Source: Taudactylus pleione
Taxonomy: Eukaryota > Chordata > Amphibia > Anura > Myobatrachidae
Direction: 5' to 3'
NCBI GenBank assembly: GCA_031769625.1
Contig: JAUIMM010000646.1
Span: 1,054,501 to 1,118,500 of the forward strand
DNA: 64,000 bases
This document shows, piece after piece, positions 40,100 through 49,410 of this stretch. The position numbers were made by a program, and so were the translations under genes. The notes below the pieces were generated by a model. The model ran no database searches. It saw nothing but the letters and a program-made list of their open reading frames with translations, and was not told the origin of the DNA. The first letter of the stretch is position 1. Every line of letters begins with the position of its first letter.

Positions 40100-42300
40100 A
40101 GTGTAAAATAGCGCTGCTAACATACGTAAGTGTAAGTGTAAAATAGCGCTGCTAACATACGTAAGTGTAAGTGTAAAATAGAGCTGCTAACATACGTAAG
40201 TGTAAGTGTAAAATCGCGCTGCTAACATACGTAAGTGGAAGTGTAAAATAGCGCTGATAACATACGTAAGTGTAAGTGTAAAATAGCGCTGCTAACAATT
40301 GTAAGTGTAAAATAGCGCTGCTAACATACGTAAGTGTAAAATAGCACTGCTAACATACGTAAGTGTAAGTGTAAAATAGCGCTGATAACATACGTAAGTG
40401 TAAAATAGCACTGCTAACATACGTAAGTGTAAGTGTAAAATAGCGCTGCTAACATACGTAAGTGTAAGTGTAAAATAGCACTGCTAACATACGTAAGTGT
40501 AAAATAGCGTTGATAACATACGTAAGTGTAAAATAGCGCTGCTAACATACATAAGTGTAAGTGTAAAATAGAGCTGCTAACATACATAAGTGTAAGTGTA
40601 AAATAGAGCTGCTAACATACGTATGTGTAAGTGTAAAATAGAGCTGCTAACATACGTAAGTGTAAGTGTAAAATAGCGCTGCTAACATACGTAAGTGTAA
40701 GTGTAAAATAGCGCTGCTAACATACATAAGTGTAAGTGTAAAATAGAGCTGCTAACATACGTAAGTGTAAGTGTAAAATAGCGCTGCTAACATACGTAAG
40801 TGTAAGTGTAAAATAGCGCTGCTAACATACATAAGTGTAAGTGTAAAATCGCGCTGCTAACATACGTAAGTGGAAGTGTAAAATAGCGCTGATAACATAC
40901 GTAAGTGTAAGTATAAAATAGCGCTGCTAACATACGTAAGTGTAAGTGTAAAATAGCGCTGCTAACATACGTAAGTGTAAGTGTAAAATAGAGCTGCTAA
41001 CATACGTAAGTGTAAGTGTAAAATCGCGCTGCTAACATACGTAAGTGTAAGTGTAAAATAGCGCTGATAACATACGTAAGTGTAAGTGTAAAATAGCGCT
41101 GCTAACAATTGTAAGTGTAAAATAGCGCTGCTAACATACGTAAGTGTAAAATAGCACTGCTAACATACGTAAGTGTAAGTGTAAAATAGCGCTGATAACA
41201 TACGTAAGTGTAAAATAGCACTGCTAACATACGTAAGTGTAAGTGTAAAATAGCGCTGCTAACATACGTAAGTGTAAGTGTAAAATAGCACTGCTAACAT
41301 ACGTAAGTGTAAAATAGCGTTGATAACATACGTAAGTGTAAAATAGAGCTGCTAACATACATAAGTGTAAGTGTAAAATAGAGGTGCTAACATTCATAAG
41401 TGTAAGTGTAAAATAGCGCTGCTAACAATTGTAAGTGTAAAATAGCGCTGCTAACATACGTAAGTGTAAGTGTAAAATCGCGCTGCTAACATACGTAAGT
41501 GTAAGTGTAAAATAGCGCTGATAACATACGTAAGTGTAAGTGTAAAATAGCGCTGATAACATTCGTAAGTGTAAGTGTAAAATAGCACTGCTAACATACG
41601 TAAGTGTAAAATAGCGTTGATAACATACGTAAGTGTAAGTGTAAAATAGCGCTGATAACATACGTAAGTGTAAAATAGCGTTGATAACATACGTAAGTGT
41701 AAGTGTAAAATAGCACTGCTAACATACGTAAGTGTAAAATAGCGCTGATAACATACGTAAGTGTAAGTGTAAAATAGCACTGCTAACATACGTAAGTGTA
41801 AAATAGCGTTGATAACATACGTAAGTGTAAAATAGCGCTGCTAACATACATAAGTGTAAGTGTAAAATAGAGCTGCTAACATACATAAGTGTAAGTGTAA
41901 AATAGAGCTGCTAACATACGTAAGTGTAAGTGTAAAATAGAGCTGCTAACATACGTAAGTGTAAGTGTAAAATAGAGCTGCTAACAAACGTAAGTGTAAG
42001 TGTAAAATAGCGCTGCTAACATACGTAAGTGTAAGTGTAAAATAGCGCTGCTAACATACATAAGTGTAAGTGTAAAATCGCGCTGCTAACATACGTAAGT
42101 GTAAGTGTAAAATAGCGCTGCTAACATACGTAAGTGTAAGTGTAAAATAGAGCTGCTAACATACGTAAGTGTAAGTGTAAAATCGCGCTGCTAACATACG
42201 TAAGTGTAAAATAGCGCTGATAACATACGTAAGTGTAAGTGTAAAATAGCGCTGCTAACAATTGTAAGTGTAAAATAGCGCTGCTAACATACGTAAGTGT
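40100..42300 (+). repeat. Third copy of the AGAGGTG/CAATTG block, 5,057 bp downstream
   Basis: Markers at 36050, 36324 and 36370 recur at 41107, 41381 and 41427 with a constant 5,057-bp offset; 37244 pairs with 42260 (5,016). This copy has a private GATAACATTCG unit at about 41555 that copies 1 and 2 lack but the reversed block at 32147-34174 shares. Confidence 0.8.
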
Positions 42301-45085
42301 AAAATAGCACTGCTAACATACGTAAGTGTAAGTGTAAAATAGCGCTGATAACATACGTAAGTGTAAAATAGCACTGCTAACATACGTAAGTGTAAAATAG
42401 CGCTGCTAACATACGTAAGTGTAAGTGTAAAATAGCACTGCTAACATACGTAAGTGTAAGTGTAAAATAGCGCTGATAACATACGTAAGTGTAAAATAGC
42501 ACTGCTAACATACGTAAGTGCAAGTGTAAAATAGCGCTGCTAACATACGTAAGTGTAAGTGTAAAATAGCACTGCTAACATACGTAAGTGTAAGTGTAAA
42601 ATAGCGCTGCTAACATACGTAAGTGTAAGTGTAAAATAGCACTGCTAACATACGTAAGTGTAAAATAGCGTTGATAACATACGTAAGTGTAAAATAGCGC
42701 TGCTAACATACATAAGTGTAAGTGTAAAATAGAGCTGCTAACATACATAAGTGTAAGTGTAAAATAGAGCTGCTAACATACGTATGTGTAAGTGTAAAAT
42801 AGAGCTGCTAACATACGTAAGTGTAAGTGTAAAATAGCGCTGCTAACATACGTAAGTGTAAGTGTAAAATAGCGCTGCTAACATACATAAGTGTAAGTGT
42901 AAAATAGAGCTGCTAACATACGTAAGTGTAAGTGTAAAATAGAGCTGCTAACATACGTAAGTGTAAGTGTAAAATAGCGCTGCTAACATACGTAAGTGTA
43001 AGTGTAAAATAGCGCTGCTAACATACGTAAGTGTAAGTGTAAAATAGAGCTGCTAACATACGTAAGTGTAAGTGTAAAATCGCGCTGCTAACATACGTAA
43101 GTGTAAAATAGCGCTGATAACATACGTAAGTGTAAGTGTAAAATAGCGCTGCTAACAATTGTAAGTGTAAAATAGCGCTGCTAACATACGTAAGTGTAAA
43201 ATAGCACTGCTAACATACGTAAGTGTAAGTGTAAAATAGCGCTGATAACATACGTAAGTGTAAAATAGCACTGCTAACATACGTAAGTGTAAGTGTAAAA
43301 TAGCGCTGCTAACATGTGTAAGTGTAAAATAGCACTGCTAACATACGTAAGTGTAAGTGTAAAATAGCGCTGATAACATACGTAAGTGTAAAATAGCACT
43401 GCTAACATACGTAAGTGTAAGTGTAAAATAGCGCTGCTAACATACGTAAGTGTAAGTGTAAAATAGCACTGCTAACATACGTAAGTGTAAGTGTAAAATA
43501 GCGCTGCTAACATACGTAAGTGTAAGTGTAAAATAGCACTGCTAACATACGTAAGTGTAAAATAGCGTTGATAACATACGTAAGTGTAAAATAGCGCTGC
43601 TAACATACATAAGTGTAAGTGTAAAATAGAGCTGCTAACATACATAAGTGTAAGTGTAAAATAGAGCTGCTAACATACGTATGTGTAAGTGTAAAATAGA
43701 GCTGCTAACATACGTAAGTGTAAGTGTAAAATAGCGCTGCTAACATACGTAAGTGTAAGTGTAAAATAGCGCTGCTAACATACATAAGTGTAAGTGTAAA
43801 ATAGAGCTGCTAACATACGTAAGTGTAAGTGTAAAATAGAGCTGCTAACATACGTAAGTGTAAGTGTAAAATAGCGCTGCTAACATACGTAAGTGTAAGT
43901 GTAAAATAGCACTGCTAACATACATAAGTGTAAGTGTAAAATCGCGCTGCTAACATACGTAAGTGTAAGTGTAAAATAGCGCTGATAACATACGTAAGTG
44001 TAAGTGTAAAATAGCGCTGCTAACATACGTAAGTGTAAGTGTAAAATAGCGCTGCTAACATACGTAAGTGTAAGTGTAAAATAGAGCTGCTAACATACGT
44101 AAGTGTAAGTGTAAAATCGCGCTGCTAACATACGTAAGTGGAAGTGTAAAATAGCGCTGATAACATACGTAAGTGTAAGTGTAAAATAGCGCTGCTAACA
44201 ATTGTAAGTGTAAAATAGCGCTGCTAACATACGTAAGTGTAAAATAGCACTGCTAACATACGTAAGTGTAAGTGTAAAATAACGCTGATAACATACGTAA
44301 GTGTAAGTGTAAAATAGCGCTGCTAACATACGTAAGTGTAAGTGTAAAATAGCACTGCTAACATACGTAAGTGTAAAATAGCGTTGATAACATACGTAAG
44401 TGTAAGTGTAAAATAGCGCTGATAACATACGTAAGTGTAAGTGTAAAATAGCACTGCTAACATACGTAAGTGTAAAATAGCGCTGATAACATACGTAAGT
44501 GTAAGTGTAAAATAGCGCTGCTAACATACGTAAGTGTAAGTGTAAAATAGCGCTGCTAACATACGTAAGTGTAAGTGTAAAATAGCGCTGCTAACATACG
44601 TAAGTGTAAGTGTAAAATAGCGCTGCTAACATACGTAAGTGTAAGTGTAAAATATCGCTGCTGACATACGTAAGTGTAAGTGTAAAATAGCGCTGCTAAC
44701 ATACGTAAGTGTAAAATAGCGTTGATAACATACGTAAGTGTAAGTGTAAAATAGCGCTGATAACATACGTAAGTGTAAGTGTAAAATAGCGTTGATAACA
44801 TACATAAGTGTAAGTGTAAAATAGCGCTGATAACATACGTAAGTGTAAAATAGCGTTGATAACATACGTAAGTGTAAGTGTAAAATAGCACTGCTAACAT
44901 ACGTAAGTGTAAAATAGCGCTGATAACATACGTAAGTGTAAGTGTAAAATAGCACTGCTAACATACGTAAGTGTAAAATAGCGCTGATAACATACGTAAG
45001 TGTAAGTGTAAAATAGCGCTGATAACATACGTAAGTGTAAGTGTAAAATAGCGCTGCTAACATACGTAAGTGTAAAATAGCGCTG

Positions 45086-45238
45086 GTTAAAGCGCATTTG
45101 TCACTAAGCAGCACCTTGTACATATTCCCCAAAGGTCAGTGTAGAGAGAGAAATATTACATACAGGAACTCCCTCCCTCCATAATTTTTTTTCAAAAGAA
45201 AAATAAGAGTGTAAAATCCATACTAAACATACACTTAC
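45086..45238. other. Flank of the array, with one possible decayed satellite unit
   Basis: The sequence is unrelated to the array except at about 45209-45233. There GTGTAAAAT, a scrambled middle and CTAAACATAC keep both ends of a satellite unit. An A/T-rich run (45182-45206) lies beside it. Nothing else is recognisable. Confidence 0.5.
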
Positions 45239-45370
45239 CTTCATTTCTTCTTTGACTGTTTGTCTCTGCTTTTCTCTCTCCACTTTCTTTTCTTTTAACT
45301 GGGCTCTTCTCCTTCTTTCCTTCAGCTCCTCTTCCCCTGCTTATTTTTCCCTCCACTTCCTTTCATACTC
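45239..45370 (-). pseudogene. Possible decayed exon encoding a charged helical segment
   Basis: Read on the minus strand, 45340 down to 45239 is 34 open codons extremely rich in Glu, Lys, Arg and Gln (for example EEELKERRRR, then KEKKVEREKQ), ending at KEEMK. A consensus GTAAGT donor follows immediately (45238-45233). The same frame continues upstream as EYERKWREK but is interrupted by TAA at 45341-45343. This looks like a coiled-coil or single-helix exon with one stop. I do not recognise the gene. The plus strand here is simply a polypyrimidine run, so low complexity alone could give the same peptide, and no convincing acceptor is visible upstream. Confidence 0.3.
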
Positions 45371-45450
45371 AGGGTGCAGCCAATGGTGGCCTTTCCATGG
45401 CCCTGTCTATTTTTCAGTCCCATGTCCTACCAGGGGTGGGCTATAGTATG

Positions 45451-45564
45451 CTGCCCTTTAGCTGCTGGTAGACTACACATCCCAGCATGACTTTTCATGG
45501 TGCTCTTGTAGAAAAACTGTGGCAGGGCATGTTGGGATGTGTAGTCCCAAAGCTGAAGGGCCGC
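45451..45564. mobile_element. Small palindromic MITE, 'ctacacatcccagcatg' type
   Basis: The left arm CTGCCCTTTAGCTGCTGGTA with GACTACACATCCCAGCATG is answered by an inverted right arm (CATGTTGGGATGTGTAGTC, then AAAGCTGAAGGGCCGC). The arms are about 38 bp with a few mismatches around a roughly 38-bp centre. This arrangement is a foldback MITE. The ACTACA..TCCCAGCATG wording is widespread in fish and frog repeats. No target-site duplication is evident. Confidence 0.65.
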
Positions 45565-46109
45565 TTATTTATTTATTTATTTTAAAATCACCAATCATGG
45601 GAGCCTCTTATTAAGAAGAAGGCTCCCATTTTTGCAATACTTATTTTTATTTGGGGGCGGGGGGAGGGGTCCTGGGTGACACGGCCAATAGCAGCAGGGT
45701 GGCCGTATTACTCATATACTGAATAATTAACCATCGCCGCTGCTGCCCCTGCCCCGCGCCGCTGCTTGCTTGCTGTGTACGGCCGGGGTTGGTAATGCCG
45801 TGTTGATTATGTAGCCCTGTAAGAAGGGCAGCACGTGACCGCGGGAACAGCACGTGACTGCGGCTGCCTCCAACAGTCGAAGACGGAACGCAGCCGCGGC
45901 GGAAGCAGCTGAGCTGCACACTGGTCCACCTCCACGGCCCTTTGCTAGGAGGAGGTGGCCCACGATGCTTGGTAATAGAGCGACCCGGGGGGCAGATGGC
46001 ACCCTGTCCCCCGGCCCAGCTCGCCACTGGGAAGAAGGATTAGAGCAAGTCTTTCAATACATGATGAACTGCTTAAAACGCATAATTCAACATTAATCAG
46101 ACTGAATAA
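45565..46109. other. GC-rich unassigned stretch
   Basis: It contains a TTTA run, a short hairpin (45598-45628, GGGAGCC arms), a G-run (45653-45669) and a CpG-rich segment (about 45730-46020) with two CAGCACGTGAC copies at 45830-45860. The end at about 46029 reads CTCGCCACTG, resembling an inverted hAT terminus such as CAGTGGCG. No gene is supported. Confidence 0.4.
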
Positions 46110-46441
46110 GGAACGACAACAGGTGAAACAAAAACTGTTTCTGCAAAAAGCCGGTCTGACCTTAGATCGGGTGACCAAGTCCGTCTCAGAGACCATGAGA
46201 AAGGCATTTGGATGCAGAAAGGGACTGTGCAAGCACAAGTAGCACCAAGATCTTATACTATACGCGCAGAGCGTGGAACAGAAGTAAGAAGAAATTGGGT
46301 GGATTTAAGATCTCAACCTAACCAACATGAAGACAACATGACTGAAGAATATCCTTCATCTGACATGTATGATAATCTGGATAACGGTGAGCAAACCATG
46401 AAACAAGAAAGGTCCAACATGGGTGATGAAACACAGACTAT
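46110..46441 (+). pseudogene. Gypsy-type (Ty3-like) pol remnant: C-terminal end of integrase
   Basis: An open frame follows TAA at 46107-46109. It contains GDQVRLRDHEKGIW, then PRSYTIRAERG and RRNWVDLR. This order (GD.VR.R, a basic/Trp stretch, PRSY.., then RRN...LR) is the usual C-terminal region of vertebrate Gypsy/Ty3 integrases, where it follows the catalytic core and helps integrate the element's cDNA. Only this tail survives; no reverse transcriptase, RNase H or catalytic DDE region is visible upstream. An acidic tail follows, and the frame is cut by the MITE starting at 46442. The polypurine tract and LTR start downstream (47173-47346) fit as the 3' end of the same dead element. Confidence 0.7.
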
Positions 46442-47049
46442 GGACCTCATTCAGACCCGCTCGCTAGTGCTGTGCGCTCGCAAAGCGGCCCGATGGTTTG
46501 CAAACGCACTTGAGCGCTTTGTTCTGCGCGTGCGCGAACTACTCTGTGCGATCGCAGCCCGCTCGCTCGCCCAGCAAAGACAGCCCAGTGAAATGAGTGA
46601 CAGGAGAGGCCGTTTGTGGGTGGTAACAGGGGCAGGACATTAATAATGGGGGTGTGGAGGTGCGAACGCAGGCGTGTCTCTGTGTTTCAACACCGTTTTT
46701 AAGGCGTGCATAATTAACAGGCAGCGTCATAGTACACGTCACATGCCTGTTTTTTACACTGAAGTCCTCGCAGTGCTTGCGGTAGGGTAAGGCAACCACA
46801 AGCACCGCGTTAGCTTCCGATGGTGCTCGATGTACCAATGTTTTAAAACACTTCCTGGAGATGACGTGCGCTAGTGGGCATCTCAACATACGCTAATGGG
46901 TGTCTGCATACACAGAGCAATCGCTCGCACAGCCAAAGTGGGTGTGCTTATGCCTTGGCGAGCAATCGCTTCCCATGTCGTCACTTTGAAAAATTTGCAT
47001 ACGCTGGATGCGAGTGATCGCATCTAGCGAGCGGGTCTGAATGAGGTCC
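46442..47049. mobile_element. 608-bp MITE with perfect 25-bp TIRs, inserted in the Gypsy remnant
   Basis: The left end GGACCTCATTCAGACCCGC plus TCGCTA is perfectly inverted at the right end (TAGCGAGCGGGTCTGAATGAGGTCC). Both sides carry TAT (46439-46441 and 47050-47052), a 3-bp target duplication as in Harbinger-like elements. There is no transposase coding. The interior is AT/GC mixed and keeps paired GCTCGCTCG-like words near both ends. It separates the Gypsy pol tail from its polypurine tract. Confidence 0.85.
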
Positions 47050-47346
47050 TATGTACGAATGACCCAAAAGAGAAATTCACAGACCTGAGAGACTCATTGA
47101 AACATGTTAGATGATGTTCTAAACATATTGTATTGTTGAATTGTTGCACTGAAGGATACAGGGCTTATCTTTAAAGAAAAGAGGATGTGATGTTATTGCA
47201 TTAGATATGCTTAATGTTTGTAGACACTCCCTAACTTGTATGTGAAAGCCTGAATCTTCAGTGACGCTCCCTAGGACCATGGGGAATGCTGGTGGTACAG
47301 TGTGGTACACCAGGGTGTAGTCTGGTGGTACAGTATGTCTATAGTT
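47050..47346 (+). pseudogene. Gypsy 3' end: pol tail, polypurine tract and start of LTR
   Basis: A short non-coding tail is followed by a purine run, AAAGAAAAGAGGA (47173-47185), and then TGTGATGTTATTGC. This is the usual arrangement of a polypurine tract directly before the TG of a 3' LTR. The LTR start (47186-47346) has GGTGGTACAGT repeated twice (about 47289 and 47323) and is cut by the next element at 47347. It probably belongs with the integrase fragment at 46110. The missing right part of the LTR was not found. Confidence 0.55.
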
Positions 47347-47576
47347 CATGCTTGCCAACTCTCCCTCATTGTCAGGGAGACTCCCTGAAATAGCAGCAAT
47401 CTCCCAGTGTCCCTGAAAAGTCTAGCAATCTCCCTGATGCCACCTTACCCCCTTTATGTAGCTGTTATATTAAACATAAAAACAGAGATATATACATTCA
47501 AATGGGATCATTAGTATAATTTCCCTGCATTGGGTATAATCCCTATTGCTACATGCATTTTCTGAAAAGTTTTAGA
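47347..47576. mobile_element. Truncated CATACTTGCC-family hAT MITE
   Basis: It begins CATGCTTGCCAACTCTCCC and matches, in reverse orientation, the right half of the complete copy at 59086-59492. Shared segments include AGGGAGACTCCCTGAAAT, the CAGAGATATATACATTC stretch and CAATAGGGATTATACCC when compared on opposite strands. Homology stops at about 47576, where another element starts. The far end is absent. Confidence 0.75.
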
Positions 47577-48085
47577 GGGGTATTCAATATGGGAGCGAAA
47601 AGTCCGTTCTGGACTTTTCGCTCCACATCGAAGATTTTTCTGGGATAAAGTATCAGGCGCGCGCGCGCTTTATCCCCGTATTCAATATAAAACCTCCGAA
47701 AACGGGAACCTGCGAAGTGGGATTTGCGTAAAAAAATGAAATATACCTGGAAAAAATTGTAGGACCCCCCTAAAATTGTAAAAACATGGGGGATCACTAT
47801 GGGTACCCCCGTTTTAGCCTGCAAATGAAAGTCGGGGATTTAAATAGCTGCGGCAGGTGTTTTTTTCCCGACATTGAAGAAGTGATGCAGAAGAGCAGTT
47901 AGGTTATTTTTTTCGTGTTTTTAAGTGGCCCCATCAAATTTGGGGTACATGAAAATTGGTACTAGCATAATTTTATGTCCCTAAAAAATTCTGCAATTGT
48001 GCACCTGCCGCTATAAATCTATTCTAGAATACACCTGCCGCTATAAATCTATTCTAGAATACATCTGCCGCATACTTGCAGAATA
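47577..48085. mobile_element. One-ended MITE, 'ATTCAATATGGGAGCGAAAAG' type
   Basis: The left end GGGGTATTCAATATGGGAGC runs into GAAAAGTCC, which folds back on GGACTTTTCGCTCC. The opening is similar to the TAA-flanked element at 57208-58088 (ATTCAATTAGAGGCGAAAAG). The interior has (GC)n at 47658-47668. No matching right TIR is visible, so this copy is probably 3'-truncated near the 30-bp tandem repeat. Confidence 0.55.
48002..48085. repeat. 30-bp tandem repeat, 2.5 copies
   Basis: CACCTGCCGCTATAAATC with TATTCTAGAATA occurs at 48002 and 48032, identical over 30 bp, with a partial decayed third copy from 48062. It lies at the right margin of the preceding MITE. Confidence 0.9.
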
Positions 48086-48330
48086 GCCCTGAACCTATTT
48101 CCCTAGTTTTAAACAATTTTTCCCAATTTTTTTTTTTTCACCCCAATTTTTAAATTAATTTTTTGGGGTGTCCCTATTTTTTTTTAAAACTTTTTTTGAC
48201 ACAGTTATTTTTAAAATGACATTCCCAGGGGTGCAGGCTATTTTTTTTAAGGAGGAGAACTGCTTACGCACTTGCTGCCACGATCGCATGAGCGATCCTT
48301 GCTGAATCAGTGGCCTGTTTGTTTGCACTG
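48086..48330. other. T-rich unassigned stretch
   Basis: Runs of T (48128-48138, 48175-48183, 48239-48249) and TTTTTAAAA-type words dominate. No element ends or coding are visible. Confidence 0.6.
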
Positions 48331-48435
48331 CAGTGTGTGAGTGAGCAGTGTGTGAGTGTGCAGTGTGTGAGTGTGAAGTGTGTGAGTGAGCAGTGTGTGA
48401 GTGTGCAGTGTGTGAGCGTGCAATGAGTGTGTGAC
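48331..48435. repeat. 15-bp minisatellite, about 7 copies
   Basis: CAGTGTGTGAGTG followed by TG or AG repeats every 15 bp from 48331 to 48435, with a few substitutions. The multiple-of-three period produces an apparent pentapeptide repeat on the minus strand, which is not a gene. Confidence 0.9.
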
Positions 48436-48504
48436 AAATTAAGCAAACACACTGACAATGTGGATGCCTGAGTCACCCTGTTCCCCTCCACCAGGCACCT
48501 ATTT

Positions 48505-48625
48505 AAATATTTATTTATTACCAGTTACTTATAGAGCGCACACATATTCCGCAGTGCTATACAGAGAATATTTTGCCTATTCACATCAGTCCCTGCCCCA
48601 GTGGAGCTTTCAACCTACCTCAGCT
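48505..48625. mobile_element. Frog-type interspersed repeat fragment
   Basis: TTTATTTATTACCAG, then TATAGAGCGCACACATATTCC, GCAGTGCTATACAGAG and CAGTCCCTGCCCCAGTGGAGC are wording I know as an abundant dispersed repeat in frog genomes. The superfamily is not clear from this fragment. It is the best single taxonomic hint in the window. Confidence 0.6.
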
Positions 48626-48652
48626 ACCACTTAAAATTAAAACACTTTTTGC

Positions 48653-49040
48653 CAGGCTTGCCTACTCTCCCGATTTGGCCGGGAGCCTCCCAATTTTCGG
48701 GTGCCGCTCCCGGCCCCCCGGAAAGGCAGGCAAGCCTCCTGGAAGCTTGAGACCCTCCCCCCTGACAAAAACAGAAACCCCCGCAGCGGGGGGCCCGGTG
48801 ACGCGATTCGCGCAGAATCGCGTCATCGTGGCCCCGCCCCCTGCTTCACAATGCTGAAAATAACAGCATTGTGAAGAGGGGGCGGAGTCACGATGACGCG
48901 ATCGTGCGTCCCCGCCCCCAGTGTGCCACCAAATGGCCGCCCCCACTCCCAGCTCCGCCCCCAATGGCCACCCCCGCCCCCGCTATTAGCCGACAATCAG
49001 CTCCCTCCCGGAAGGCTGGAGCTGATTGTCGGCAAGTATG
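48653..49040. mobile_element. 388-bp GC-rich MITE related to the CATACTTGCC family
   Basis: It starts CAGGCTTGCCTACTCTCCCG and ends GATTGTCGGCAAGTATG, whose inverse begins CATACTTGCC. The interior is a series of foldbacks: CCGGGAG-CTCCCGG, then TGACGCGATTCGCG...CGCGTCA, then CAATGCTG...CAGCATTG, then the 18-bp pair at about 48989 and 49018 (CCGACAATCAGCTCC and its inverse). No convincing 8-bp target duplication was found. Confidence 0.6.
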
Positions 49041-49410
49041 CACTCTTACCTACTCCTCCTAGTCCTAATGGTGCCCTGATGTGTGCTAATGCCGTTTATT
49101 TTTCAACACAGTGCTCCAGCCCACAGTCCCACACCCTCTCCCCCTGTCTCCTGTGTGAAATGGCGCCCGATCATGAGGGAGGGACTTTTATACGCAATCC
49201 AAAAAACGCGAGATCCGACAATGAGAAGGACTCGGAATCACTAGGTTCCCCTAAGTTCAGGTGTGTCCGGTTTCCATGGAAACTGAATCGCTCATCTCTC
49301 ATAAGATCTGACTGACATATAAGTATAAAAAAAGTGCATACTATATTAATGGTTGGAGTTATGATGAAAACTCTGATAGCTTCTTGACCTAGAGCCGTAT
49401 GCACAACAGA
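49041..49410. other. Unassigned stretch
   Basis: There is a pyrimidine-rich start, then a segment with CGCGAGATCCGACAATGAG and GTTTCCATGGAAAC (palindromic). It is open for about 60 codons on the plus strand, but nothing in it is recognised. It may be an old repeat. Confidence 0.4.

Larger units (their letters stand above)
1..45085. repeat. Satellite array, 35/29-bp unit, truncated by the window's left edge
   Basis: The whole interval is tandem copies of one short unit: two GTAAGT hexamers, then GTAAAATAG, then CGCTGCTAAC and ATAC (35 bp). A common 29-bp form lacks one hexamer. At 29-35 bp each, the array holds roughly 1,300-1,450 units. Frequent variants are AGAGCTG or AGCACTG for AGCGCTG, GATAAC for GCTAAC, ATTCG or ATACA for ATACG, and CGCGCTG after AAAAT in the right half. 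The array is already running at base 1 and ends sharply at about 45085, where a unit breaks off after CGCTG and unrelated sequence begins. No stretch of it is gene-like. I do not recognise it as a named satellite family. Confidence 0.98.
34175..45085 (+). repeat. Satellite domain II, forward units after the reversed block
   Basis: Forward orientation resumes at 34175 and continues to the array end. CAATTG-type units are at 34504, 35397, 36050, 36370, 37244, 38176, 38619, 39213, 40297, 41107, 41427, 42260, 43157 and 44200. The last kilobase (about 44.3-45.07 kb) is unusually rich in GATAAC and GCGTTG units. Confidence 0.9.

Noticed and set aside
1..45085. CRISPR-like array of 29/35-bp repeats.
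   Set aside because: Units abut directly with no unique spacers, no cas genes are present, and the flanks are vertebrate transposons.
1..45085. Centromeric CENP-B-box satellite.
   Set aside because: No TTCG....A..CGGG-like motif is seen in the unit. Array position on the chromosome is unknown.
24550..45132. Many minus-strand open frames of 64-196 codons (MLAALFYTYTYVC-type repeats), and similar plus-strand ones at 32079-32871.
   Set aside because: They are translations of the satellite unit in rotating frames. They exist only where the GATAAC variant removes a TAG, and there is no sign of selection on codons.
46212..46643. 143-codon ORF as an intact gene.
   Set aside because: The first part is the Gypsy integrase tail; the last part reads into the MITE TIR at 46442 and has no independent meaning.
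48264..48491. Secreted Cys/His repeat peptide on the minus strand.
   Set aside because: The pentapeptide periodicity comes from the 15-bp minisatellite; there is no start context or conserved flank.
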